Assembly: GCF_000463075.2 (NCBI RefSeq)
Contig: NZ_AVAQ01000014.1
Location: forward strand, 1 to 54,870
From: Lactiplantibacillus plantarum EGD-AQ4
GTDB lineage: Bacteria > Bacillota > Bacilli > Lactobacillales > Lactobacillaceae
Reading direction: 5' to 3'
Length of the DNA: 54,870 nucleotides
In this document: piece after piece, positions 18,142-27,542 of the stretch
How the letters are laid out: every line of letters begins with the position of its first letter
Position numbering within the stretch: the first letter of the stretch is position 1
Notes under the pieces: generated by a model
Told to the model about the DNA's origin: nothing
The model's database searches: none
What the model saw: the letters and a program-made list of their open reading frames with translations, nothing else
Made by a program: the position numbers and the translations under genes

Positions 18142-19194
18142 ATGCGGAAAAAGGGACTTATTTTCGGGTTGTTGAGTTTTATTGCACTAGGAACGGTGTT
18201 AGCGGGTTGTGGGAGCAGCAGTGCCAGTACCAAGGGCGCTTCCAAGACTTATAAGTATGGGGAGATCACGATTCCAGCGAAAGATGGGTCGATTTGCAAC
18301 GCGCCTAACTATATCGCCTATGAGAAGGGGTTCTTCAAGAAGAACGGCCTCAAGGCTAAGTTAGTCGCCAATCCGCGGGACATCAGTGATTTGGAAGCTG
18401 GTTTCGCGAGTGGTAAATACGATGCACAAAATGGTGATTTTCAGTATTTACCAGCGATTCAAAATGGCGCACAAATCAAAGCGGTCGGAGGAATTCACCA
18501 AGGCTGTATCAAATTATTAGTCCCGAAGAATTCCAAAATCAATAGTGTCAAGGATTTGAAAGGCAAGACGATTGGGATTCCGGCACAGGGGTCCACACCA
18601 CAGTACGTGACGTCAATTGCCTTACAACATGCAGGCATCGACCCGAAGACAGGTGTGACGTGGAAGGTTTACAGTACTGATTTGCTCGCAAAAGCCGCTG
18701 AAAAGGGTCAGGTCGATGCGATTGGGACGGTCGATCCATATGCTTATCAAGCGCAACGCGAAGATGGCTTCAAGACGATCATCGACAATAACAACAATAG
18801 TGGCAATGCCAAGATGGCGGCCATGGGCATGAAATCAAAGGGTTCTTGCTGCTACCTCTACCTCTCAAGCAAGTTGATCAAGGAAAACCCAGCCAAGGCG
18901 AAGGCCATCGTTCGGTCATACAAACAAGCGGCTGCCTGGATCAACAAGCATCCAGAAGAAACGGCCAAGATTGAGTTGAACAAGGGTTATGTTTCAAAGA
19001 CCAAGTTTATCAACGTCAAGAACGTCACACAGATTTTGAAGGATGAACATTTCGAATTGAACTTGAAGACCGGTAAGGAAGACTTGAGCTACTACATCAA
19101 GCAATTGAAGCAAGCCGGTTACTTGAAGAAGAACACGAACAACAAACAATTGCTGAAGCAAGCCTACTGGTACCCAGACTTGTCAAAGGATTAA
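18142..19194 (+). CDS. ABC transporter substrate-binding lipoprotein (SsuA/THI5-like)
   Basis: This 350-residue lipoprotein has a signal peptide ending in the lipobox LAGC, so Cys23 would be lipidated. The mature part has the two-lobed NMT1/SsuA/ThiY look: NYIAYEKGFFKKNGL, DISDLEAGFASGKYD, DLKGKTIGIPAQGSTPQYV, EKGQVDAIGTVDPYA. The mature protein has four more cysteines, Cys52, Cys122 and the pair Cys236-Cys237 in KGSCCYLY, unusual for an exported lactobacillus protein. The substrate is unknown. The Met-type T-box suggests methionine, a precursor, or a sulfur source. The ATG follows GGGAGG. It heads an operon with permease and ATPase. Confidence 0.9.
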   Translation: MRKKGLIFGLLSFIALGTVLAGCGSSSASTKGASKTYKYGEITIPAKDGSICNAPNYIAYEKGFFKKNGLKAKLVANPRDISDLEAGFASGKYDAQNGDFQYLPAIQNGAQIKAVGGIHQGCIKLLVPKNSKINSVKDLKGKTIGIPAQGSTPQYVTSIALQHAGIDPKTGVTWKVYSTDLLAKAAEKGQVDAIGTVDPYAYQAQREDGFKTIIDNNNNSGNAKMAAMGMKSKGSCCYLYLSSKLIKENPAKAKAIVRSYKQAAAWINKHPEETAKIELNKGYVSKTKFINVKNVTQILKDEHFELNLKTGKEDLSYYIKQLKQAGYLKKNTNNKQLLKQAYWYPDLSKD

Positions 19195-19214
19195 GTTGAA
19201 GGAGGTAAAATCAC

Positions 19215-20228
19215 ATGCAAATCACAGCAGTCCAATTGAGTCGTAAAAAGGCTGCACAGGCCGCCAAGACAACGGGGCGTTACTGGAAGCCGTGGCACCT
19301 GACCTGGAATATTATCAGCTTAATTGTTGTTGCCCTCGCGTATTTTGAAAATCAATGGGTGACGGCACAAGAATATGTTAATAATCAAACTTATCATTGG
19401 TTCTTAGGCCTGTACTTTGCCTACTTATTGCTAGTGACGATCATCGGCGCGGTCACTCATGGCCGTATCCGTCGGTATAACGGCCATTTTGCCCAACTAA
19501 ACGTCTCGTTAGGCGGGTTGCTGATCGTTCAAGATTTATTGACACAGAAGTTTGCCGTCTTGGAACAACCGTTTTTCGTTAGTTTTGCCCAGATTTTAGA
19601 CCAGATGCGTGAAAACGCGGCCTTGTTGTGGGCGTCGACACTCTCATCGCTGGGCTTGTGGTTAATCAGTTTTGTGATTGGGACGTTACTAGGAATTTTG
19701 CTCGGCCTGGGGATGGGGCGTTATCGGCAGTTTAACTACTGGGCCTTTCCGTACCTAAAAGTCATTGGGATCATTCCGGCGGCAGCTTGGATGCCACTGA
19801 CGATGGTGATTTTTCCGACTAGCTACATGGCAGAGGTCTTCTTGATTGCCTTTTCCGTCTGGTTCCCAGTGGCGTTTATGACGATTGGTGGGGTTCAAGG
19901 AATCAGCAAAGAATACTTTGAATCTGCCAGGACTCTAGGTTTTAGTGAGTGGCAAATTATCCGCAAAATCGTGTTACCAGGCGCCTTACCGAGTATTTTT
20001 ACCGGCGTTTACACGGCGATGGGGCTATCCTTCACCATGCTAGTGATTTCTGAAATGATTGGTGCCAAAGTCGGACTAGGTTGGTTTATCAACTGGGCCA
20101 AGGGTACCGGAAACTATACCCAGGTCTACGCGGCCATCGTGATTATGGCGATTCTATTTTCAGTGCTATTCGCGGTGTTCACGAAGGTCCAAGACTACTG
20201 CTTGCGTTGGCGCGACAGTAGTCACTAG
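19215..20228 (+). CDS. ABC transporter permease (SsuC/TauC/nitrate family)
   Basis: This 337-residue membrane protein starts with an unusual N-terminal extension holding two hydrophobic segments (about 32-47 and 63-82). The BPD_transp_1 core follows. The cytoplasmic EAA loop is visible as ARTLGFSEWQIIRKIVLPGALP, the coupling site for the ATPase. The ATG follows GGAGG about 9 bases upstream and 20 bases after the lipoprotein stop. With its neighbours it forms an importer of the nitrate/sulfonate/taurine/thiamine-precursor class; the substrate is not resolved. Confidence 0.92.
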   Translation: MQITAVQLSRKKAAQAAKTTGRYWKPWHLTWNIISLIVVALAYFENQWVTAQEYVNNQTYHWFLGLYFAYLLLVTIIGAVTHGRIRRYNGHFAQLNVSLGGLLIVQDLLTQKFAVLEQPFFVSFAQILDQMRENAALLWASTLSSLGLWLISFVIGTLLGILLGLGMGRYRQFNYWAFPYLKVIGIIPAAAWMPLTMVIFPTSYMAEVFLIAFSVWFPVAFMTIGGVQGISKEYFESARTLGFSEWQIIRKIVLPGALPSIFTGVYTAMGLSFTMLVISEMIGAKVGLGWFINWAKGTGNYTQVYAAIVIMAILFSVLFAVFTKVQDYCLRWRDSSH

Positions 20229-20245
20229 AAAGGAGCTTGGCAGTT

Positions 20246-21016
20246 ATGGGATTACTGACAGTACAACATGTTAATCAGCGATTGGCGGATAACACCGGTC
20301 GTTCGATCGACGTGCTAGACGATATTGATTTTACGGTCGACCCGGGTGAATTTATCGCCATCATCGGGCCCTCAGGTTGTGGCAAGACCACATTGTTGCG
20401 GCTGATTTCAGGATTGGATCAGCCTGCTAGTGGCCAGTTGAAGATCGATGACCAATTGATTACGCGTCCTGATTATTCGCGGGGCTACGTCTTCCAACAC
20501 GGCAGCCTCTTTCCGTGGGCGACCATCAAAGAGAACATTAGCGTTGGTTTAAAAGTGACTCGTGGCCGGCACTATGACCACCAATTAGTCACACATTATA
20601 TTGACTTGATGGGGCTGACGGGCTTCGAAAACGCATATCCGCACCAAGTCTCAGGTGGGATGGCGCAACGGGCGGCGTTGGCCCGGTCGATTATCATGAA
20701 TCCGGAATTATTATTACTGGACGAACCGATGGGCGCACTCGACGCCTTCACCCGCGCGGATATTCAAAACGTTATTGAACGCGTGTGGCAACAGACCAAG
20801 ACGACGATGATCCTCGTGACACATGACATCGATGAAGCGGTTTATTTGAGTGACCGCATCATTGTCATGACGCCGCGTCCCGGCCGCATCAAGGAAATCG
20901 TGACCAATCCACTGCCGCATCCGCGCTCCCGCGTCAGTGATGACTTTGCGGCTTTTCGTCATCAGATTCAAGACAAACTAAACTTCGGTGCCCGTGATGA
21001 ACAAGCGGCCCGCTAA
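20246..21016 (+). CDS. ABC transporter ATP-binding protein (SsuB/TauB family)
   Basis: This 256-residue ATPase carries Walker A GPSGCGKTT, Q-loop FQHGSLFPW, signature VSGGMAQRAALAR, Walker B LLLLDEPMGALD and switch His in VTHDIDEAV. The TauB-like ending fits the permease. ATG 20246 is chosen over the TTG at 20237, because AAAGGAG at 20229-20235 would be too close to the TTG and sits 10 bases before the ATG. It is the last gene of the T-box operon, followed by a strong terminator. Confidence 0.93.
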   Translation: MGLLTVQHVNQRLADNTGRSIDVLDDIDFTVDPGEFIAIIGPSGCGKTTLLRLISGLDQPASGQLKIDDQLITRPDYSRGYVFQHGSLFPWATIKENISVGLKVTRGRHYDHQLVTHYIDLMGLTGFENAYPHQVSGGMAQRAALARSIIMNPELLLLDEPMGALDAFTRADIQNVIERVWQQTKTTMILVTHDIDEAVYLSDRIIVMTPRPGRIKEIVTNPLPHPRSRVSDDFAAFRHQIQDKLNFGARDEQAAR

Positions 21017-21019
21017 TTA

Positions 21020-21073
21020 AAAATGCTGCTCAAGTGACTTAGCTAATGACTAAGCACTTGAGCAGCATTTTTT
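21020..21073 (+). terminator. Terminator of the ABC transporter operon
   Basis: A long stem (AAATGCTGCTCAAGTG / CACTTGAGCAGCATTT) with inner TTAG/CTAA pairing is followed by TTTTTT. Confidence 0.95.
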
Positions 21074-21132
21074 GCTTTGTGAAGCTGATTTGAATTGATT
21101 TGCAATAGACCATAGGTAAAGAGTTGGATTAC

Positions 21133-22004
21133 TGTTCGTCTGCCGGTGATCAGCTTAGTCCGACTTCCGGGGCCGGCTGACAACGCTGGAACAGGGCGGA
21201 CATCGATTTGAACTCACGCAGAAAACCACTGCGCAATTTCAAATACGAGTCTTCTTCTAGCCCGGGAAATTCACCCGGACAAGAAGAACTTCGCCCTTGA
21301 GCATTGTCAGCCAGCCCTTCCAGTCGGGAACCCGCTCGAATGGCAGATGAACGACCACCGAATTAGGTGCAATTGACCACTGAATATTAGGAGACTGGTT
21401 CTTCAAGCAAACCCTGAGTTGGTACCGATGATGAGTTATTGGACTTAACGACTTGTCCGATTTAAATACTGAGACGGTGTTCTGAAAATCATTCACTAAT
21501 TTCAATGAAACTGGCCTTGAGATTAGTCAATAGAATAATAGAATTACCCTTCGTTTAGTGTTTCAGGCTTTGCCATCTTAGACGGCTAGAGGAAATCCTG
21601 ACAATGTTCAGTAACATCGCTGATTCCGATGATTAAAGCCATGAGTATGACAGCTTATATCAGGAACCAGCCTCACAGTTTGTTACTAAAATAACTGTTT
21701 GCTTCGAATCAACGACTAGTTTATTTAAAGTTGAGTCCGCAAATGTCTGCCTTTCGAATACCATCCCGGCTGGAAGGTATTCTGGGCGAGGCCCAATGGT
21801 GAAATTTCACTTAGCAAGCGTCTTGTGCTTGGTTAGTGAAAGACCAGTATTTAAGACGTGGGCTGTCGGCTTAAATCTGCGTCCACCATGTTCCGGCCAT
21901 TGAACAGAATGCCTGGAGGCCGGTGTAGGGCGTCTCTACAACAGCAATTTTACGCAAACCTGCCCTGTTTCCAGCGGTCCCCAGCTGGCAGCTTTTGAAC
22001 TTAA
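21133..22004 (+). repeat. Dispersed structured element, full-length (copy C)
   Basis: This is 872 bases between two convergent operons. Left arm at about 21160-21327: basal stem 21171-21187 with 21300-21316; second stem AGGGCG 21193-21198 with CGCCCT 21292-21297; hairpins 21205-21244 and 21252-21288. The spacer is about 21340-21750. Right arm at about 21767-21932: second stem ATGGTG 21796-21801 with CACCAT 21884-21889; hairpins 21805-21841 and about 21847-21877. The tail runs to 22004 with a CCAGC/GCTGG hairpin. The right arm is a diverged reverse complement of the left arm. No reading frame is shared with other copies. Confidence 0.9.
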
Positions 22005-22015
22005 GAACTTAACAA

Positions 22016-25000
22016 CTAAGCCCGCACCGGCGCAGGGACGACGGTTAGGAGTGTCGCTAAAGTGTCGATGGCCGTGATGAGCGGTTGACCGTGGTTGAGG
22101 GCAGCGGTTGCCACCGGATTATGGGGTTGGTCATCAAGTGTGAAGCCGAGTGCAGCCGTGGTTGCATCCCAATCGCTAGCGTCGTGGATGGTCGTTACCG
22201 GTACGCCGTGAGTTTTCAGCAACGCTTGAACACCAGCATGGGCCAACGTCGCATTGTCGGTGATAATGCCAGCGGATGGTTGCCAATCATTGACTTGGTA
22301 ACTATCGGCCATTGCTGCGTGCCAAGCGGCGGCAAAAGTCGAACCAACACCCAACGTTTCGCCTGTCGATTTCATTTCCGGACTCAGGACGACCGGCGTC
22401 TGGGGCAGTTTGTTGAATGAAAAGACGGGGGCTTTGATGGCGACCTGATTAGGCTGTGGCGTCAGTAATCCTGGCTCCAGTCCGAGGTCAGCGAACGTTT
22501 GGCCCAGGATCAGTTGTGTGGCGAGCTGGGCAAGTGGTAAGTGCGTCACTTTACTCATATATGGGACCGTCCGGCTGGCCCGTGGGTTGACGTCAATCAC
22601 ATAGACTTTATCGGTGACGACAAATTGAATATTCATCATACCGATGCAATGTAGGTGCTGGGCAAGCTTAGTGGCAATGGTCACAATTTGGTCTTGGACC
22701 ATGGCCGACAAATGTTGAGGTGGATAGACTGTGATCGAGTCACCAGAGTGCACCCCAGCCCCCTCGATATGTTCCATGATACCGGGAATAAAGCAGTGCG
22801 TGCCGTCAGACAGCACGTCGACTTCACATTCGGTCCCGGCCAGATACTGATCCATCAAAATGGGGGCGCCGTGACCCGCCGCAACGGCTGATTTAATGAC
22901 CGGTGTGAGTTCCTGGGCGTCATGCACTATAGCCATTGCCCGGCCACCCAGCACGAAACTCGGACGAACGAGCAGTGGATAGCCGATGGTCTCGGCGGCT
23001 TTGAGCGCACCATCAAAATCAGTGACGGTGGTACCGGCAGCTTGGGCAATGTTTAATTGTTGCAAACAGGCCGCAAAGTCCTGCCGATTTTCAGTCAGAT
23101 CAGTGGCAGCAACACTCGTTCCGAGAACGTTAACGCCGTGGTCCGTTAACTGCTTAGCAAGGTTGATGGCCGTTTGACCACCAAATTGCACGATGACGCC
23201 GACTGGCTGTTCAAGTTCGATGATCGGCAGCAACCGTTCGATGGTCAGTGGTTCGAAATAGAGTTTATCCGAAGTTGAGAAGTCGGTCGAAACGGTCTCT
23301 GGATTATTGTTGACGACGATTGCGTGGTAACCGGCCTGCTGAATCGCCTTGATACAGTGGACGGTCGTGTAGTCGAATTCGATGCCTTGCCCAATCCGAA
23401 TCGGACCCGAACCAAGCACGAGGATACTGTGCCCGAGCGGTTGACTCTCGTTAGTTTGGCCAAAGGCGGTGCTGTAAAAATACGGCGTGACGCTCGCAAA
23501 TTCGCCGGCACACGTATCGACCATTTTGTAAACGAATGGTAAATCAGCAGTCAATTGCGCAATGGTAGCGAGTGGTTGGTTCGTATAGTGCGCGATGGTG
23601 GCCAAGCTCAGGCCATATTTTTTAGCGGCTAATAAGTGACTGGCTGTCGCACTGTGGGTTAAATCCTGGATGAGTGTCGTAATGTGTTGCAACTTGCTTA
23701 GGAAAAATGGCGTGATGCCGGTCAATTCAGTGAGCTTGGCGAGTGGCCAGCCGGCCTGGAGTGCACCAAGTAGGTAAAAGAGTCGCTGGTCGGTCGGATG
23801 CGTCAGCTGATCGATATATTCAGCGGTCGTGACGAGGTGACTCGGTTTTAAGTTCGTCTGAACAGTCGAATCAGTTTCCAGTGAGGCGATTGCCTTCAGG
23901 GTCGCTTCTTCAAGTGTCGACCCGATGGCCATCACTTCGCCGGTCGCTTTCATCTGGGTGCCTAAATGGGCATCGGCCGTCGGAAATTTATCGAAAGCAA
24001 AGCGGGGAATCTTGGCGACGACGTAATCCAGCGCCGGTTCAAAGGCGGCATAAGTCGTCTGGGTGACTGGATTCTTGATTTCGGATAAATTCAGTCCAAC
24101 CGCAATTTCCGCAGCAATTTTGGCGATTGGATAGCCGGTCGCCTTGGAGGCCAAAGCAGAAGAACGGCTGACCCGTGGATTGACTTCGATGACGTAGTAT
24201 TGCTGACTGGCCGGGTCTTGGGCTAGTTGAACGTTGCAGCCACCTTTGATGTCTAAGGCTTCAACGATGGTCAAGGCGGCGGTCCGTAACCGTTGATATT
24301 CGGTATCCGTCAACGTTTGAACGGGAGCGTAGACGATGGAATCACCCGTGTGAATACCAACGGGATCGAAGTTTTCCATTGAACAGACGATGATTTTATC
24401 GCCCTGATTATCACGCATCACTTCGAATTCGATTTCTTTATAACCCGCAATGCTCTGTTCAATTAGACATTCGTTGACCGGTGACATGGTAAGTCCCCGT
24501 TGTAACGTTTGTGTTAATTCGGTGGCGTTATTGGCGATTCCACCACCAGAACCACCGAGCGTGAAGGCGGGCCGCACGATGACTGGATAGCCAATTTTTT
24601 CTGCAAACTTCAGGGCACTAGCAACATGGTGGACCGTTGTACTAGCGGGAATCGGTTGCTGGAGCCGATTCATCAGCGCTTTAAAGGCGGCCCGGTCTTC
24701 GGCTTGATTGATGGTGGCCAGCGATGTACCTAAGAGTTGAATGTGCAACTCCGTCAGAACACCTGCCTGGTCAAGCGCCATCGCTAGATTCAAGCCAGTT
24801 TGTCCGCCGAGTGTGGGAAGTAGGGCGTCGGGACGCGTTTTTTGCAAGACTTTAGTGACACTGCTGAGCGTCAGTGGTTGCAAATAGACTTCATCGGCCG
24901 TCGTTGTGTCGGTCATGATGGTGGCTGGGTTCGAGTTGATGAGAATCACATGGTAGCCAGCCGCTTTGAGACTGAGACAAGCCTGGGTGCCGGCGTAGTC

Positions 25001-25078
25001 AAATTCAGCCGCTTGACCGATTTTGATTGGGCCGGACCCGATGACGGCGATGGAATGGATTTTAGTGTTTTTAGGCAT
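22016..25078 (-). CDS. carB: Carbamoyl-phosphate synthase large chain (arginine-type)
   Basis: CarB makes carbamoyl phosphate from bicarbonate, ammonia (delivered by CarA) and two ATP. The two homologous halves are clear: each begins with a [15 protein letters not shown]-type motif (near residues 13 and 555) and contains an ATP-grasp domain with [12 protein letters not shown] or [11 protein letters not shown]. The protein is 1020 residues, shorter than the usual 1055-1075. The C-terminal MGS-like allosteric domain after STGETLGVG is reduced to about 110 poorly conserved residues. Lactiplantibacillus has two such synthases, one pyrimidine- and one arginine-regulated; adjacency to argC marks this as the arginine one. 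Its start overlaps the carA stop by 8 bases. Confidence 0.95.
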   Translation of the reverse strand: MPKNTKIHSIAVIGSGPIKIGQAAEFDYAGTQACLSLKAAGYHVILINSNPATIMTDTTTADEVYLQPLTLSSVTKVLQKTRPDALLPTLGGQTGLNLAMALDQAGVLTELHIQLLGTSLATINQAEDRAAFKALMNRLQQPIPASTTVHHVASALKFAEKIGYPVIVRPAFTLGGSGGGIANNATELTQTLQRGLTMSPVNECLIEQSIAGYKEIEFEVMRDNQGDKIIVCSMENFDPVGIHTGDSIVYAPVQTLTDTEYQRLRTAALTIVEALDIKGGCNVQLAQDPASQQYYVIEVNPRVSRSSALASKATGYPIAKIAAEIAVGLNLSEIKNPVTQTTYAAFEPALDYVVAKIPRFAFDKFPTADAHLGTQMKATGEVMAIGSTLEEATLKAIASLETDSTVQTNLKPSHLVTTAEYIDQLTHPTDQRLFYLLGALQAGWPLAKLTELTGITPFFLSKLQHITTLIQDLTHSATASHLLAAKKYGLSLATIAHYTNQPLATIAQLTADLPFVYKMVDTCAGEFASVTPYFYSTAFGQTNESQPLGHSILVLGSGPIRIGQGIEFDYTTVHCIKAIQQAGYHAIVVNNNPETVSTDFSTSDKLYFEPLTIERLLPIIELEQPVGVIVQFGGQTAINLAKQLTDHGVNVLGTSVAATDLTENRQDFAACLQQLNIAQAAGTTVTDFDGALKAAETIGYPLLVRPSFVLGGRAMAIVHDAQELTPVIKSAVAAGHGAPILMDQYLAGTECEVDVLSDGTHCFIPGIMEHIEGAGVHSGDSITVYPPQHLSAMVQDQIVTIATKLAQHLHCIGMMNIQFVVTDKVYVIDVNPRASRTVPYMSKVTHLPLAQLATQLILGQTFADLGLEPGLLTPQPNQVAIKAPVFSFNKLPQTPVVLSPEMKSTGETLGVGSTFAAAWHAAMADSYQVNDWQPSAGIITDNATLAHAGVQALLKTHGVPVTTIHDASDWDATTAALGFTLDDQPHNPVATAALNHGQPLITAIDTLATLLTVVPAPVRA

Positions 25079-26141
25079 TAACGACGGCCTCCTTTTGAAT
25101 CGTTAGTAAGAAATTATCGAAGAATTGACCCGCTTCCTTGGGACCCGGATGGGCTTCAGGGTGAAATTGAACGGACATGACGGCTTGGTGTGGTAGACGT
25201 AGCCCCTCAATGCTACCGTCATTCAGCTCGGTATGGGTGACCATCAGCGGGGTAGCTTTGATGGAGGCCGGGTCGACAGCGTAATCGTGATTTTGCGACG
25301 TCATCATGACGCTGCCATCAACGCAGGCTTGTACCGGATGATTCATCCCGTGGTGTCCAAATGGTAATTGGTAAGTCTGAGCCCCGTATGCGAGGGCAAT
25401 CAACTGATGTCCCAAGCAAATGCCAGCGAGTGGATACTGGTGCGCTAACTGGCGAATCGTTGGCAGGCAAGCAGCGTAGTCGGTCGGGTCGCCAGGACCA
25501 TTGGAGAGTAAGATCCCGTCCGGATGGTAGGCCGCAATTGCCTTGAGACTGGTCATGGCAGGTAGAATAACGACGTCACAGCCACGTTTCTGGAGCTCAG
25601 CCGTAATGGCCGCTTTTTCACCAAAGTTGAGGATCGCAATCCGTGGCTTCGTCGTCGGTGCTGGCACAGCCGGTAGCGGCGCGGCGTTTAGATGATGAGC
25701 CGTCAATGTGGCGAGTTTGGCATTAAAGTCAGTCACGGGTTGGTTACTTAAAATCGCCATCTGCGTACCAGTCTGCCGAATATGAATCGTCAGCTCCCGG
25801 GTGTCGATGCCTTCAATACCCGCGACATGGTGGGTCGTTAAGAAGTTTGCTAAGGATTGACGGCTTGTATAATGATCCTCAAAAGTCGCAAGTTCGTGAA
25901 CGATAATCGCCTGTGCGCCCACAGTCGGTGCTTGGGCAACGGTCGGGTCAATACCATAGTTGCCAAGTAAGGGGTAAGTAAAAGCAATCATTTGATTTAA
26001 ATAGGACGGATCCGTCAGCGTTTCTTGATAACCGGTCATCCCCGTGTTGAAGACGACTTGTCCGGACGTCTCTAACAGGCAATCCCCAATCGCCGTTCCG
26101 ATCCACTGTGTGCCATCCGCTAAAGTTAAGTATTTGTTCAT
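25071..26141 (-). CDS. carA: Carbamoyl-phosphate synthase small chain (arginine-type)
   Basis: This is the glutamine amidotransferase subunit that feeds ammonia to CarB. The N-terminal CPSase domain has [10 protein letters not shown] and DPSY. The class I GATase domain has the nucleophile Cys242 in AGICLGHQL, oxyanion motif SNGPGDP, and His-Glu in [10 protein letters not shown]. The 356-residue length is normal. AAAGGG lies about 10 bases before the ATG. It is transcribed away from argC, with a shared regulatory gap between them. Confidence 0.96.
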   Translation of the reverse strand: MNKYLTLADGTQWIGTAIGDCLLETSGQVVFNTGMTGYQETLTDPSYLNQMIAFTYPLLGNYGIDPTVAQAPTVGAQAIIVHELATFEDHYTSRQSLANFLTTHHVAGIEGIDTRELTIHIRQTGTQMAILSNQPVTDFNAKLATLTAHHLNAAPLPAVPAPTTKPRIAILNFGEKAAITAELQKRGCDVVILPAMTSLKAIAAYHPDGILLSNGPGDPTDYAACLPTIRQLAHQYPLAGICLGHQLIALAYGAQTYQLPFGHHGMNHPVQACVDGSVMMTSQNHDYAVDPASIKATPLMVTHTELNDGSIEGLRLPHQAVMSVQFHPEAHPGPKEAGQFFDNFLLTIQKEAVVNA

Positions 26142-26197
26142 CCCAATCGCACCCTTTCTGATGATTTGGTTAAAATTTCATTTTAGTTAATGGGATA

Positions 26198-26226
26198 AGT
26201 AAACAGCATTTTGAAACGAATGTCAA
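26198..26226 (-). promoter_or_regulatory. Promoter of carAB
   Basis: On the minus strand, TTGACA (26226-26221), 17-base spacer, TTTACT (26203-26198). It lies about 60 bases upstream of the carA ATG. Confidence 0.7.
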
Positions 26227-26235
26227 TTAAAAATA

Positions 26236-26400
26236 CAAAATAGCTGTATAAACGGCTGAATAAACTTAATTTTATGCATTATTTTGAATTAATTTGAATA
26301 TTTTTTCAAAAAAGCTTGCGTTTTAAAAACAATGAGAATATAGTGTGAAGCATATTCGTTGCATGAATATGCGATTTGAAAACTATTTTTGAATATTTGA
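26236..26400. promoter_or_regulatory. carA-argC operator region with ArgR-type sites and the argC promoter
   Basis: The argC promoter is TTGCGT (26316-26321), 17 bases, TATAGT (26339-26344). Just after it, CATATTC (26351-26357) and GAATATG (26365-26371) form a 7-bp inverted repeat containing CATGAATA, the half-site seen in ARG boxes. An AT-rich sequence TGCATTATTTTGAATTA at 26275-26291 is a second candidate. Arginine repressors of the ArgR/AhrC family bind this kind of site, and L. plantarum uses two of them at this locus (established knowledge). The exact operators here are inferred. Confidence 0.65.
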
Positions 26401-26409
26401 GGTGATTAT

Positions 26410-27435
26410 ATGCAAGTCGCGCTAGTTGGCGTTACGGGATACAGTGGCATGGTGTTGTACCGACTCTTGAAGCAACACCCCCAAGTTGATGAGATCCACT
26501 TATACGGGCATGCGGATGCGACGACCGTTCCATTAAAGACGGTTGCCACGATGTACCAGGAAGAAACGGCTAAGATTCGACCATTCGATGCGGCCACGAT
26601 TATGCGCGACGATGCGGTCGTCTTCTTCGCCACTTCGGCGGGAATCACCCGGCAGCTCGCCTTACCATTAATTGAAGCGCATTTTCCAGTCATCGATTTA
26701 TCCGGCGATTTCCGACTACATGACCCACAACAGTATCAACAGTGGTATCATCGTGAGCCAGCACCAGCCGCGGCGTTGGCACAATCCAGTTACGGTTTAG
26801 CAGATCTACCAGCCCCTCTGACGAGCTACATTGCCAATCCCGGGTGTTACGCAACGGCAACGTTATTAGGTTTAGCACCGCTTGTCCAGCAGCAGTTGAT
26901 TGACCCCACCTCGATTGTCGTCGATGCCAAGTCAGGGTTATCAGGGGCGGGTAAACGTGCGACGGATAGTAGTCACTACGTTGCGGTGAATGATAATTTG
27001 AGTTTATACAAATTAAACCAGCATCAACACATTCCAGAAATCATGCAGCAATTACAACGATGGTGGTCAGCGGTGCCGGCCATCGAATTTACAACGACGC
27101 TGATTCCGGTGACACGCGGCATCATGGCCACAATTTACGCCAAGGCCCAACAACCACTGACGACGGCGCAACTTCAGACCGCGTTTAATGACAGCTATCA
27201 AGCGCAACCGTTCGTGCAAGTCTTACCAGCTGGCATGCCGACCTTAAAAGACGTTGTTGGATCGAACAACTGCGCGTTAGGGGTCGATTATAATCCGGTC
27301 ACGAATACGATCGTGGTCGTCAGCGTCATCGACAATTTAATGAAGGGGGCAGCGGGTCAGGCGATTCAAAACTTCAATCGTTACTTTGAGTTACCTGTAA
27401 CGATGGGGCTACCGACATTACCCGTGTTCCCTTAA
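26410..27435 (+). CDS. argC: N-acetyl-gamma-glutamyl-phosphate reductase
   Basis: ArgC performs the NADPH-dependent reduction in the third step of ornithine synthesis. The N-terminal GVTGYSG nucleotide-binding motif (about 7-13) is followed by the catalytic Cys146 in ANPGCYATA. The C-terminal part has VPVTRGIMATIYAKA-like sequence (IPVTRGIMATIYA here). The 341-residue length is typical. It has a very strong SD, GAGGTGAT, 3 bases before the ATG. It is first gene of argCJBDF, which turns glutamate into citrulline; argG and argH are not in this window. Confidence 0.96.
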   Translation: MQVALVGVTGYSGMVLYRLLKQHPQVDEIHLYGHADATTVPLKTVATMYQEETAKIRPFDAATIMRDDAVVFFATSAGITRQLALPLIEAHFPVIDLSGDFRLHDPQQYQQWYHREPAPAAALAQSSYGLADLPAPLTSYIANPGCYATATLLGLAPLVQQQLIDPTSIVVDAKSGLSGAGKRATDSSHYVAVNDNLSLYKLNQHQHIPEIMQQLQRWWSAVPAIEFTTTLIPVTRGIMATIYAKAQQPLTTAQLQTAFNDSYQAQPFVQVLPAGMPTLKDVVGSNNCALGVDYNPVTNTIVVVSVIDNLMKGAAGQAIQNFNRYFELPVTMGLPTLPVFP

Positions 27436-27452
27436 TTCATCGGTTCAGGATT

Positions 27453-27527
27453 TTAGTTTTATAATTCTTAGTTTCATGACTGTTAGTTTTATGACTCGTC
27501 GTTTCCATATCCGGTAGTTCCATAAGA
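27453..27527 (+). repeat. Five imperfect 15-bp tandem repeats between argC and argJ
   Basis: Units start at 27453, 27468, 27483, 27498 and 27513, with the pattern TTAGTTTYATGACTN. The first three units are closest and the last two are diverged. The array fills most of the 107-base argC-argJ gap, with the argJ SD (GAGAGGAAG) right after it. It has no coding role: argC has already ended. Confidence 0.8.
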
Positions 27528-27542
27528 GAGGAAGTTATTCAG

